Assembly (NCBI GenBank): GCA_005784505.1
Contig: VCAZ01000006.1
Location: forward strand, 11,726,724-11,790,723
Source: Bagarius yarrelli
Lineage: Eukaryota; Chordata; Actinopteri; Siluriformes; Sisoridae
Length of the DNA stretch: 64,000 nucleotides
Reading direction: 5' to 3'
Below, piece by piece: positions 13,501 to 25,400 of this stretch. Each line of letters begins with the position of its first letter. The stretch's first letter is position 1. The notes beneath the pieces were generated by a model. It saw only the letters and a list, made by a program, of their open reading frames with translations, had not been told where the DNA came from and searched no databases. The translations under genes and the position numbers were made by a program.

Positions 13501-16500
13501 GAGCTTAAAGAAGCTATTAAGGTTTGTATCCAAAGACTGCAGAGTTTTAAAAAGTGCAAAAAAATTACCAATGTTTATGACCCTATTTTTACATTCTGAC
13601 ATTTACCATATTGTACATTTTGTAAAATATATTTACAATGTTTTCACAATGTTTAGCATTTGAGGGAAAAATGTGCTTTGTGTTCAAAGTTTTTAAAAGA
13701 CGTTAAAATCAAAATATATTATACTTTGTCACGTATTTAAACAAATCTATATTTTATTTAACACAGTTTATCTTATATTAATGATTGTTTTGCCAGATAC
13801 AGTTAAACCGTAGATGTGTTAAATAAGTGAAGCCAAATACTCAGTTTATAATTTGTGTATATGAATGACTTTATTTAATTTTGGATTCCTGTGCTGGACA
13901 GGGAGCAGGGACTGATGAAGCCTGTCTGATCGAGATCCTGTCCTCTCGCACCAATGCAGAGATCAGAGAAATCAATCAAATCTACAGAGCTGGTTTGTTC
14001 CCGGACTTTATTACACAGCAAAATGCTAGAAGCATAAATTTTATCTGACCACTAATATTTTTTTAAATTAAGTCCTACTGAGCAAAATAAAACATTTTTC
14101 ATTGTTTTTACAGAAAACAAGAAATCGCTGGAGGATGCGATTAGTGGAGATACATCTGGACATTTTCGCAGACTGCTTATCTCTCTTGCTCAGGTTTACT
14201 AGGGGCCTCCTCTCATTTTAGAAAATATGTTGTTTTTTCCCCATAATCAGTTATTAGTTTATATACCACTGCTTTAGAGGTTCCTCAATATTGCATGTAG
14301 GAACTTTAAAAATATTACTGAAATATGACTCATTATTATTATAATTTTTTTGTTATCTCAAAGGGCAATCGTGATGAAAGAGAAACTGTGGATATTTCAG
14401 TAGCCAAACAAGATGCCCAGGTAACGAGTGACTTTCCTATTTGTTTTCCTCCTGTTTTAGGCTTACACTACAGCTACACACTATACATACTGTACTTTTC
14501 TTTAGGCTCTCTATCAGGCTGGGGAAGGAAAACTGGGCACAGATGAGTCAAAGTTTAACGCCATCCTGTGTGCTCGAAGCAAACCTCACCTTAGAGCGGG
14601 TAACAACCATTTCTCTTGATATTCTTTAAAGATTTCATATTTTAACAAAGTTTTAGTAGGACAACAAGACAAGGTAACAATAGTAAGACAGCTTGTAAGT
14701 TTGCAGGTATAAATAAAGACCTCAAGTTTTGCTCTTCCTCTCTTTTCTGTTGGGCCTTGCATTTGATCATTTGATAAAATTAACAATTCACTAATAGGCG
14801 ACCCAAAAAAAGTTTTAAGAAGGTATAAAGGTTTTTTTTTTTTAATTTTTGCTTAATAGCATAACTGAATCAAATCTCATGAAGTATTATATAAAATTGT
14901 GCAATATGTGTAGATGAAGTATTTTTTAACATAGCTGCATTTGTGTGCACAGTTTTCCAGGAATACCAACAAATGTGTGGCCGAGACATTGTGAAGAGTA
15001 TTGAGAGGGAGATGTCTGGAGATCTGGAGAGTGGCATGGTGGCTGTCGGTAAGATGTTTTAACTGTGCTTAAGTAATAAATAGACATTGAGAAGAAAATT
15101 TTTGTATACAACTAGCTTAGGCATACATTCACTGATGTGTACAGTTACTGACGGTTTGCATCTCGATTGCATCTTACAGTTCAAGTTGTTGTAATGCGAC
15201 TAATCCTGGTAGAAAATTGCACAAACGCTAGTGTTTTTAAACAGTTTTCTTTACCTTATATTGTAGGACAGTCATATTTTTCGGGCCAAACTAGTTTTTG
15301 TCTTATTTATTATTATAGTTTTGTTTTATTTACATATCATTTTAATTTTATGTCAATTTTTGAACTACAGTGCAGGCTGTTAGCAACAAATAAACTTAAG
15401 AGTGTGTACCTACCTAGGGCTGGTTTACTGCTTAATTAATGAATGAGTATCATCATTAATGAGGTATTAAACTGGCATGCAAAAATATGCCATGGAATAT
15501 ATTATACAGTCTGGTGAAGAATTGTACATTTCAAGATAAGAGCATCAGGATATTTGGATTATCATATTTTTTCACAAAAGAAAAGTCCCTTTAGAAAAAT
15601 AATTGCATACATTTTTGTGATAATGTATTTGCTATCATTTTTATGTGTTTCTCAAATTGTTTTTCAACTTGCTGTCCATTCTCAGGCTAAGGGTAATATG
15701 CTAAAACATAATATGCTAAAGCACACACTGAGTTCATCACCACCGTGATCAACTTGTCTTTGTCACACATTGCTGTGTTGCTTTATTTTCCTGTGTGAAA
15801 TGCATGATGGTTTTGTGTGCATCTGTGGCTTCCTTTGAGTCCTTCTCTTTCATTTTTGTTTTCTCTACATCTCTCCTGGTTGAGATTTAGATACCTGGAA
15901 TCTTGATTGCTGACACTTTTTTTTCCATCTAGTCGGTCATCATTGTACCATAGTATTATTTGTGTTTGGCTTGGAAAGATTTCAACATGTTGAGTCTAAT
16001 ATGTCTTGTTTGCAGTGAAGTGCATTAAGGACACACCAGTCTACTTTGCTGAGAGACTTTACAAAGCCATGAAAGTAAGACACTTTTCGAAAAAGATCAG
16101 CTAATCGATATCTTTAATATTTTGTCTTAAACTGTTTAACCAAAAGCTAAAATAATGTTTGTTGTGCACAGGGAGCAGGAACCAAAGACCGCACCCTGAT
16201 CCGCATTATGGTGTCTCGCTCTGAAATAGACTTGTTGGACATCCGCCAGGCATACCTGAAGATGTATGGCAAGTCTCTCTACACAGACATTTCAGTAAGT
16301 AAACTTTCTCTAGCGCTCCTGCACTCACACTTCTCGAGCAAATACACGCTGGATTTCCTTCTACATAATTAAGTTTCTGTGTCATAGCAGAAACCAAGAA
16401 ATAATTTTTACTTAAAAATGCGTAACGTCGAAAACACTAAATGTAAAGCGTTTTATCAAAGGTATATTTGATGGTATTTTCTCTTAAGGGTTGAATGCAA

Positions 16501-16613
16501 AAGAATAAGGTGTTGTGATGTTTTTAATATTAAATGCTGTCTGGGCTTTGCAGGGAGACACCTCTGGCGATTATAAGAAATTGCTGTTGAAGCTTTGCGG
16601 TGGAAGCGATTAA
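8304..16613 (+). CDS. anxa11: Annexin A11
   Basis: This is a calcium-dependent phospholipid-binding protein with a long low-complexity N-terminus; the family acts in membrane tethering of RNA granules and in cytokinesis. Coding exons: 8304-8526, 10189-10253, 12255-12671, 12797-12884, 13104-13198, 13408-13521, 13902-13992, 14114-14193, 14364-14420, 14506-14599, 14953-15048, 16016-16074, 16172-16294, 16554-16613 (TAA). All phases agree and give 553 residues. Residues 1-240 are Gly/Pro/Tyr/Gln-rich (MSYPGYPPQ start). The core from about 245 holds four annexin repeats with type II calcium-site motifs KGFGTDE, KGAGTDE, GKLGTDE and KGAGTKD. The end LLLKLCGGSD and the RRLLISLAQGNRDE segment point to A11 rather than A7. 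Human A11 is shorter (about 505 residues); the excess lies in the N-terminus. Teleosts keep two copies (a and b); I cannot assign which this is. Confidence 0.95.
8848..9990 (+). mobile_element. Degenerate Tc1-like transposon in anxa11 intron
   Basis: Inverted termini resemble each other: aaattaggacaccctatga at 8851-8869 and ggggtgtcctaatttttttt near 9969-9988; a further similar motif (gggtgtcctaacgttttt) lies at about 9788. Between them, a broken plus-strand transposase can be read: SKELSEAFRRKIVAA near 9080, QHDNDQKHT near 9587 and WPSQSPDLNPI near 9663. Stops and frameshifts interrupt it throughout, so it is not functional. Confidence 0.85.
10552..10621. repeat. (CTAT)n/(CTGT)n microsatellite
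   Basis: About eleven CTAT units followed by about six CTGT units. A related tract (atctgtctgtctatctgtcc) reappears at about 11270-11330, on the far side of a hAT-like insertion. Confidence 0.9.
10622..11265. mobile_element. Non-autonomous hAT-like element inside the microsatellite
   Basis: The left end reads tagggctgtgcgatttaggg. The right end, read as reverse complement, is tggctgaacgattaatcgaa, followed by more cgat/aatcg pairs. These are the aggGCTGnnCGATT termini of fish hAT elements. No transposase is visible. CTAT/CTGT repeats on both sides suggest insertion into, or seeding of, the microsatellite. Confidence 0.7.
12444..12599 (+). repeat. anxa11: 39-bp coding tandem repeat in anxa11 (4 x 13 residues)
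   Basis: Units start at 12444, 12483, 12522 and 12561. The first three encode PGYPQAPSPNPSM or a one-residue variant; the fourth has diverged (PGFQQGPSPTPSV). The period is in frame and within one exon (12255-12671), so copy number can change without breaking the protein. It lies in the low-complexity N-terminus. Confidence 0.93.
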
Positions 16614-17420
16614 GGAGATGCAGCTTAAAGAAGATGGAAGAATGTAGTGCCAAGTGGGTGTTAATACAAAACACATTGTTATTTTCAGAAAATGTTTTAT
16701 CTGCAAATGCATGTTAGCCATACTTCTGTCATTGCACATGTTCTATCATTTTATGTACCAATCTCGTTCTTTTATATAAAGCAGACCATCTTTTTTAAAT
16801 AATTATGCTGAAATACAGTAGGTATAATATCATGCACCTTAATAAGTGCTGCCAAAGAATTTTTGTTTAATTTTTGAGAAGGCTGTGTGATGGTGTAGAG
16901 AAAAAACTTTATTTTCCTAACTGAATGAGATGATAAGGTTGTGCTGATATTTCTTATTTAATCATATCAAGGTGCTGATGCTCAGTAATGATCCGAATAG
17001 CACATACTGGCAAAATATGTTGTTTTATTTGTGTTCTGAGATCATGTGCAGGATTTGTGCCATGTCAATCATCATATATATCACATTATATGGCATTAGA
17101 TTTTTATTGAATAAGAAAACAATGGATAATAAATAAATGTGATCCAATCAGAGATTTTCACAGCAATATTATTCATGATACTAACACTCCATATTCAATA
17201 CTATACAATTATTTGTAGAAATTTATACTCTTATCTAAATACATTTTAAAAAATTATTTTCTTAACTATGTTCAGGAAATTGCAGAGACATCGACACGAA
17301 CCCGTCAGATACAGTCTCTGCTGTAGTTGCTTTACACTATGCTCTGGGATATATGTTTGTAGTCGTATAGAAGCAAATGCATGTTTTATCATGAATAAAT
17401 ATATATCATGTGCATTTTGT
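16614..17420 (+). other. anxa11: anxa11 3' UTR with two candidate poly(A) signals
   Basis: After the TAA at 16611-16613, AT-rich sequence carries AATAAA at 17128-17133 and at 17394-17399. The second is followed by a GT-rich stretch (tgtgcattttgtgtg), the usual downstream element, so it is the stronger candidate. The use of either is inferred. Confidence 0.6.
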
Positions 17421-18857
17421 GTGTAACCTTTTTACACAATTGATTGTTTTGTTTTTGTTATACCCTCACACTGCTAAAACAAAAAAAAATAAATAAAAGC
17501 CGAATCATGCTTATGTCTTGTCTTTAAGCTACTCACTTGTTTATATGGAAAGCTGACAATACACATGACATGCTGTAGCCCTCTGACCTACAAGGACAAT
17601 AAATATGTTAGAACATATTTAGAAGAAATTCAGCATATAATTGCACACACTGTCCTCTTCTGTATGGACCGCATTTACCAATTGAGTGCACCAAAATGTC
17701 AGCTCAAATCATCCTTTAAAGTAAGTGTCCTGTCTGACTCATCTATGACTCACGTAAAAAAATGCGGGATGCTGCCTAGGATTGAAGAAAGAACGATGAC
17801 TCGCCCAGTCAGTAGTTATTAGAACACGTCTAACGTTGTAGAACGCCTGTTTTGTGAAGCTACCACCAGAGAGCAGTGTCACTTTCCTCCATGGGTGAAT
17901 TGCTGATGCCAGATAAAGGGGGACACCACAGTAATGCACTCCTTTAATACATACCCATAGATGGGAGGGAAATGGCAGTGATACCAGGATGTTTTTCTGA
18001 GAAATCTGGGGAAATCTCGCATTTTATGGTAATCACTTAGCAAGTTGTGGCTTTTATTTACTAGAACTGAAATATTTATTTAATTATCAAACAACACTAT
18101 TTATTTCAGTTCTAATCACTAGATAGAATTAGTGATGACTGCTCACAAATCCACAAAAGAGAAGGGCGGGGAATGTTTTAATTGTTTTTTTATGCAGTGA
18201 GCTCAGAAATGATAATTAAACATTTGTCCAGAAATAATTATTTCAGTTAAAAGTAATTTTTTTATGTCCCTTAAATGTGAGGGTTTATTAAGAAATATCA
18301 AATAAAACTGGCTCTATGAGCATACATTTTGTTGTACTTGTGTATTAAAGGACATTCATATCAAAATGAAGTTGTAGTGTTCTTGATCTGGATGTTCTGG
18401 TAAGAGCATTGTGCAGCGCAGAGAATGAGACCAGCTCATACGCTGCACCCACACAATAACTGCACCCTTATGTTCTGTGTACAATAATGTGATCTGTAAT
18501 TAGTGGCTGTTAATTATAGTCTGACATTAAACCAATAGTGACTAGTCAATGACAACATTCTGTTTGTGCTTCGGCAGTCAGAACCTCATCGTTATTTTTA
18601 GTAAGATCTTTTTTGTCCTTTTTTGCAGTTTAAATTTTTTGTGGGATGGAAAATTATTGGAGTTCATTCCCTGTTGATTTTAGATTTTTAGCTAAAGCTA
18701 TTAGATTTAAGTCTGTTGGATGTTTTGTGCTGCCCTGGAATCAAACCTTCACAATCAGCACATGGTCTTTGCTCCAGTCCTCGGTATACTGCCCTTTCTA
18801 AGTTTTACAGAATGAGTTCCTGTTAACATCCTGAATTAATGTATGTCAGTATGTGTG

Positions 18858-18990
18858 TGAATGTGTGTGTGTGCTGCCCTGTAATGGACTCCTATCTCAC
18901 TATTCCTATCTCACTCCTAGTGTTCCCGCATTCACCCTGATCCCTGACTATGATCAGGTTGAGGTGATGACTGAACAAACGAATGAACTA
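18858..18990 (+). repeat. LINE 3'-tail-like fragment
   Basis: gtgtgtgctgccctgtaatg, then a degenerate cctatctcac duplication and ccctgatccctgactatgatcagg, resembles the common fish LINE tail with 'ccctgtgatggactggcgcc' and 'gaccctgaccaggata'. A related fragment is at 31660-31760. The family assignment is from memory and tentative. Confidence 0.45.
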
Positions 18991-19147
18991 GAAGCTACTA
19001 TAGAAATGAGACACTAAACCACTTAATATAATCAATCAAAATGGCCTGTACACAATCATTGCCACTTCATCTAAAACTGCTGTACACATCTAATCAGCCA
19101 TGCATGCAGATGCAGTATCTTAAATCAAACTAGCTATTTTTCTTTAA

Positions 19148-19342
19148 TCCAGGAGTCATCAAACTCAATCCTGAAGGGCCTTCCAGAGTTTAGCTTTAAC
19201 CCTAAAACACATTTGAACTAGCTAATTGATGGTCTTGCTAGGTAGATACTTGATATTTCCAGGCAGGTGTTTTGAGGCAAGTTGGACCTAAGTTTTGCAG
19301 GACACCGTCCCTCCAGAACCATATCTGGTGACTCCTGCTCTA
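19148..19342. mobile_element. Palindromic non-autonomous DNA-transposon-like fragment
   Basis: The left end (caggagtcatcaaactcaat, then cctgaaggg) pairs with the right end (gtccctccagaaccatatct, then ggtgactcctg), whose reverse complement begins caggagtcaccagatatgg. The interior has the 'cagagtttagctttaaccc' body seen in dispersed fish repeats. It has no coding capacity. Confidence 0.6.
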
Positions 19343-19889
19343 ATCGCTTTCAAAATCAAACTGTTTCTAACCAAAAGACTGTCACCCATTCAATGGTTTT
19401 GTTTTTTGGAAGATTCTGTGAAAACTTTAAAACCTGTTGCGTGTGAAATTCCTATCAGATCAGCAGTTTAAGATCAACACTCACACATGCCACACTCAAA
19501 ATCTCAAGATCACTTTTTCGTCATCCTGATCCTTTGACGTAAACATCAACATAACCTTTTCATCTGTAAAATAAACAGGTGGTTTAAATACTGTGGATGA
19601 TGTGAGTATATTTTAGTGATCCACCATATGTGCACTCTTTTTCCTGCTGCTTTTAACATCCCATGGGTAAAAGTCTGGTACTGTCATGTCAGTAGCATTT
19701 GCACTACTTTATTCCTTACTGTGGAAAATAACCACGTCATTACACTGTTATTAACTCCTTACTTTACACCAGGATCGAAAAGATATTTTGTGCGAAATAA
19801 AAGTTCCCGCCTACAGGGAGAAATCAGGTGTGTCTGTGCAAAGTCCCGCCCTTTTTACCTTACATGGCTATTGTGAGTCGAGTTGATTG

Positions 19890-20382
19890 ACAGCAGGCAG
19901 CAGCTACTCTGAGCTGCTGAGACATGGCGGAGCTTACAGTTTGACTAGGGAACGCCAACAGTTTAGGGTAGTTTCGTTCGCGCTAAAGTCGACGCTTAGC
20001 TGAGGAAATGGCGAAGAAGAAATTCTAAAAGTGGATGGAAATGTCGCTGTTTGGAGAATTACGGTGGAAGGGGAAAGAAGTGGCTAGAAAGTAAGTGAGC
20101 TGGGGAAAATGTATCTTAGCGCTCGCTGTTTAGTGCAGTCAACAGCCTTAGGCAACAAATATGGCTTCGTGTGCCTTTTTGCTCCGTGTAATCAGAAACC
20201 GCTGTATTAAGCCATCGTATATCATGGCACAGTCGCGCAGATCGTACAAGTGACCATAAGGAAGGGAGTTCCTGCTTGGCTATCTGGAGGTTCTGTTGGG
20301 TTTGAGTCGAGGTCACCGTCTCCGCCGACGTAACAAGAAGCTAGCTAGCCAGCTAGCTAGGGAACTAACTGCTCGAAGTGCA
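19890..20382 (+). promoter_or_regulatory. dlg5: Probable dlg5 promoter and 5' UTR with short upstream ORFs
   Basis: CG-richer sequence just before the dlg5 ATG. Two YY1-like CCATNTT-family cores in the form ATGGCGGA/ATGGCGAA occur near 19924 and 20008. Three short upstream ORFs start at ATG 19924 (6 codons), 20008 (6 codons) and 20035 (19 codons). A consensus donor agaaa|gtaagtgag at 20090/20091 raises the possibility of a spliced leader. A gctagctag-rich palindromic patch lies at 20340-20361. The transcription start is unknown. Confidence 0.45.
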
Positions 20383-22461
20383 ATGGAGCCGAAGCACAAA
20401 GAGTTGTTAGAGCAGTGCCATCAGAACTTGGTGCAGTCCATCCCGGACGCGCAGCGTCTCATCGAGCTGCTCGCCAAATCCGGCAGCCTGAGCGAGCGGG
20501 ACACACAGGAGCTGGAGAAGAACTGCTCCAGTAGCTCCGAGAAAGTGGACCAGCTGCTGAAGATGCTGATGAACAAGGAAAGCGACCATTTCCTGGCACT
20601 GTGTGTGGCACTGGAGAAGACCTACCCTAACCTGTATACTGCCCTGTTCAGCAACGGGGGAGGAGCGGCTGATCACTCCGGTAAGAGTTACTGGATCACT
20701 GGATCCATCATCACTGAGAGCAGGATGGAGGTCGCCATGTCTAATCACACCGCGCTGGTGAAAGCAGTGCTGAGATTTCTTAACTAATTACACCAGTACA
20801 GGCGATTAAATCTTAAATTACTCACAAAAGCCCCTCAGAATACATTGACATTTATAATCTGACCTTTAATTTTTGTGCATTTTTAATAGAATCACATGAT
20901 CAGCTAAACGAAATGATTTTTTTTTTTTTTTTTTTACCAAACAGCAATAAAAGTGTGAGATTTGTAGAGATGATGAGTAATAATATTGCTATACTCTATA
21001 CGTCCCCGAATACTGTAGAAATGCTGGATTCATGAATCTCTAGCAAAAAAAATTGCTCAAATCTTAACTTTTCTGGACAAGAGAAAAGTAACTTTCTTAG
21101 GATACCAAAAAAACAACCAAAAAACATTTCAGGACATGATTTTTTTACGGTCATCAAGTGTAGAATCTGTACTGTAATTTCTTTAACATCATGTGTGTAT
21201 GATGCACATGCATGATAGCAGTGGTTTCCATGGAAACTCTTGCCCATCTATATAAACTTGTGTTTGTAGAAAAAGTTGGACTTCGTCAGCTGTCAGGGGA
21301 GTGAGCTAAGCATGCAGACGAGTGTGTAATCGATCATGTTTTTATCACTCCATATCGTTCTACTCCTCGCTCGATTTCCTGTTTCTTAAAATGATGTCTG
21401 CTTTCACTTAGTGCATTGAGTTGTGATGATCAGAAATGCATGTTAGGTACCGAAACTAGGAAGAAAGCTTGCTTTTAGAAAGTGTGTTTAATATTAATGG
21501 TCGCTAGAAGCAAAAAACAGGGGTGTGCTCTCAGTGCTGTTTCTAATAGCTTTAAAGAGGAAGAACTGTCAGATCACTCAGACATCAAGTGTCGTGACTG
21601 CAAGCACATTCCTAATCCGCCACCCATGTACTTTACATCAGGTGTTATACAAGACACTTCAAGATGTTTTTAGTCGGGGCTTGTCGATGAATTTTTTTTT
21701 TAGACTAGCACAGCTCTGATAGTATTTTTCACTTGTTCATATCGATGCCCTACTTCTAATACTTTTATCGCATGTTTACAGGGACTTGTGTGCCAGAACG
21801 TCTGCCAAGGCTGATAAACAAATTAAATGAACATGTTTATTAATATAGTGAAGCTTTTTGTAAGAACACATTTCTTGTACATTTATAAAAAAAGAGGTCT
21901 CCGTCAATGCTTTAGTCATTTTTCCGTCACAGAAAAATCTTCTTAGCACACATTTATTTTTCAGTAGCTAAGTTTATGACCTATAACCTAGTGTTAGAAC
22001 TGCGTATAAATGCTTAGGAGGTTACTATAACATTAAATATAACCCCGAATCTGATTGATCGCCAGATAAAATGGATAAGTGATCATTTCGTGCATGTTGG
22101 TCCCCAGTATAGATATTTATCGCTTAAGACACATTAAGCCATCACCAAGCAATCACATCTTGCTCAAAGAGTCTTCATACTCAAACTCAAAGCAGTGAAT
22201 GTGATTGGCTTGTGGTATCGTGATTGTTCTGAGGAATTTTTTCTGTCTGAAACATTATTGAGCACTTTTTTTATTACTTTAAGTGTGCGATGAGATGATG
22301 TCATTACGCAGTGTTAGGCTCTTCACAGGCAGATGAAATCCTAAGCTCTCTCTGTACTCGCGTGTATGATGAGTTACAGTAATCGCGACCTACTCTGAAG
22401 TCATTCTTTCAAGCTGCCACTGCTAAGCCTCAACTCTTTTCACTGCCAAGCCTCCTCATAC

Positions 22462-22494
<33 letters not shown>

Positions 22495-25400
22495 GGCTGG
22501 GACTGGGAGCTGTGGAGGAGGGGCAGGTTCAGTCAGTGTAGGGCAATGTGGCCTACTGCTTTCTCATAGAGGCTGAAGGAGCTGCATATTGCACGTGCCG
22601 CAATGTGTTTTGTTGAACGCGTCATCGTAAATCAATGAAAAAAGCAGGAGGAAAATATTGGCACTGCACATCGCTGAGTTGTATCTGCGGTATAATCATT
22701 AAAAAGGTGGCAACGCTTCTAAAGCCAATTATTGACTGTAGCTTAAAAGCAGCGTGGGGTTTTAAACCAGTTTACAGCTCATGTGCCATTTTCATGCCAT
22801 CGCTGCAGCGTTTGCTCTGCATTGTACACGACAGTCACGTTGATTTAGAGCCAAGGTGTCAGACTCCAGTTAAGGAGCCCTGCCTCTTTTAACCCACCCC
22901 CTCAGCTAATTAAAAAGACTTTCATATGCTGCATAGGGTGTGATAAAATAGGAGAAAAAACACGTTTTTGCCCTGCCCTGGCCGCAACCTGACTATTTAT
23001 CCAGGGAATATTTTAAATACAAACTTACCAACTATCTAAATCTCTAGTCTTTAAACCAGAAATATTTATTTCATATGATCTGTAGACTAGCTCACCACCG
23101 CTGGCCGGATTGGGAGTAGAAGTTGCCTTTGTAACATCCTAAATAGGCCTGGACAATAATTCAGTATCAATATGTAAGTGATGTTGCGTTTTAAAACCAG
23201 AAGAGGATTTTTTTATGTCGTGGTTTGGTGCCGGTGGGAGCGAAGAGTCAACATAGGGCTTTCTAGCCATTAGCGTCAAAATGATGTAAACATCTCTCAT
23301 GAGAGCCGACGGCGTGAAGCCGTGAATCGGTAATATAAATAAATAATTTAATGCTGTCTTCTATCCTTGTGCAGTGCATTAACTTTAAAACAGCGCATGC
23401 TTTTAGCATGTCTGTGTGTGTGTGTGTGTGTTTTACTAAGCCAAAACAACATGCATGCGATGCTTTTTAGGGAAATGTCCGGCTGTGGCACTTCATATAC
23501 ATGACCTTCTTAACAAATTAGTCTCTGTTTTATGGGAATAGTAAATTCTGCTTTATTTCAGTGTCACTGATTAATGAAGTCTAAATACAAATAAGCTAAA
23601 TAAACAACTAAAGGGTGAACATTAATTTATTTGTAGCTTTTTTTATTTCTAAAATATTATATTGTTTTATAAGAGGTTTTATAGTCTTGGTAAATACATT
23701 TTTTATTTATGTTTGTGGGTAAAGAAATCCATTGGCAGTTTTTTCTGAAGCTTTTCTAATATTCATATCAATATCGGAATTATATCGTATCGACTGAAAT
23801 GAAGAAATATATTGTGATATAAAATTTGGTCATATCGTCCGGCTCTAATCTGGAAAGCATTTGTTTGAATGCTTGAAAGTGGTTGTTTAATTTGCAATGG
23901 CTTGTCAGCAGCAGGCCAAATAGTGACTCCTCCATGCAGTCAAACACAGGGTTGAGCAGAGACAACAGGCCTTTTGTTTTAAGCCGAGCTGCCCCAAAGT
24001 GCATTGTCAGCAGCTCACTCTGTTTATGGACCACGGGGGCTGTCAGCGCAGATCCCAACAGTGGACAGGGGCAGTGATAGCAGAACAGTACGTCTCACTT
24101 AAAACCCTATTGTGTCTGTGAGAAAGCAACTTTATATTTATCCCTTATATTAATAGGATGATTAAGTCGGTGCATGTTTGTTACAGTGTAATAAAAAATG
24201 TAATAATGCAGTTGAGCAATCATAAATTTATTGCCTAGCTGACCGGACAAGGTGACCTGCCCATATGATGCCCAGTCCCAGGGTGGCCTGGAAAAATCTC
24301 CTTCTAAGAACAGATTGTCTTTGCTCACATTTATCCATGCAGCCTGTTCTGCACACTCACTGCCCTAATGCAGTAGATGTTGCTCTGCTTTTCACTGCTG
24401 TTGCTGTCATGCATCCAATCCAGTATCTGCTAATCTGCAAGACAGCCTTTTGTACTGAACCAGACTGATATATCTTGCTGCACCAAAGCACTGAAATAAG
24501 CATATGGTTGAATTATATTGCTGACTCTCAATTGTAGGATCATTACAAAATTGCTTTGAGTCTTTGTTTCCTCGTTACTCTACCAAGACTTGATATTCTT
24601 GATCGGATTGCTGTGTTGCGTGTGTGTGTGCGGCAAATTAAATTAGCACGAATAGATTCCTGTTTTGTTTGCAAGGTGTTGAGACCGGTGCCATTGTCTT
24701 GCATGAGTCACTACATTAAAAAAAGTCTTAATTACCATTTTCAAGCCATTCCAAGCTTCTTAATTATGGAGTAATGCACAGGAAATGCCAAAGCTTAAAT
24801 ACTGGTTGTGCAGAAATAGAAATAAACAGTGCCTCTCCAAGACCCATCAGTGCTGGAGTCTGGACCTAAAGCCTGACACCGGACTGATAGCTGGCTATAA
24901 TCAGAGCCTGTAATAAAGGCTTTAAAAAAAAAAACAGGCCCACTAATCTGCCCACGGCTGACTGACCCAACACATGTAGCTTTTAGGAGGTTAAGAGCAG
25001 CTATTAGCGTGGATCAGGCAGTAATGCACAGCTGGATGTGCTGTGCTGAACAAAAAGGAATGTATTTTAGTGTGGTGGTGAACCTTCTCTAACCTATACT
25101 ACAAAAAAAACAGATGATTAACCTGACGCAACATGTATATTTTAATATAGACATATTCAGTGTGTTTACTGAAGTCTGAGAATGACCGTATCTTTTATTC
25201 CATGCATTGTTTAGTAATATTTCTGCCAGCATATGCTGTAACAGTGTGCTATTTAGTAAAGTAGGGCAAGTTTAAATGTGGCCACTTGGCACTTTAAAAA
25301 AAGCTGTTTCTCTTATCAAGTTGACATTTTGCTACTGTTAAATGATTTATAAGGTGTGTATAGATTTTGGCCCACTTTTTATTAAACATTTTTAATATTA

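Larger units (their letters stand above)
17421..19890. other. Intergenic region between anxa11 and dlg5
   Basis: About 2.5 kb without a supportable gene. Contents: a short inverted repeat (arms 18062-18074 and 18102-18114, tagaactgaaata), a LINE-tail-like fragment (18858-18990) and a palindromic DNA-transposon-like fragment (19148-19342). The open frames here are short and show no recognisable protein. Confidence 0.65.

Noticed and set aside
20296..20787. A 163-codon open frame covering dlg5 exon 1, starting upstream of the ATG
   Set aside because: The upstream start is TTG, not ATG, and the frame runs past the exon 1 donor at 20680 into intron. The ATG at 20383 gives the MEPKHKELL start that matches DLG5.
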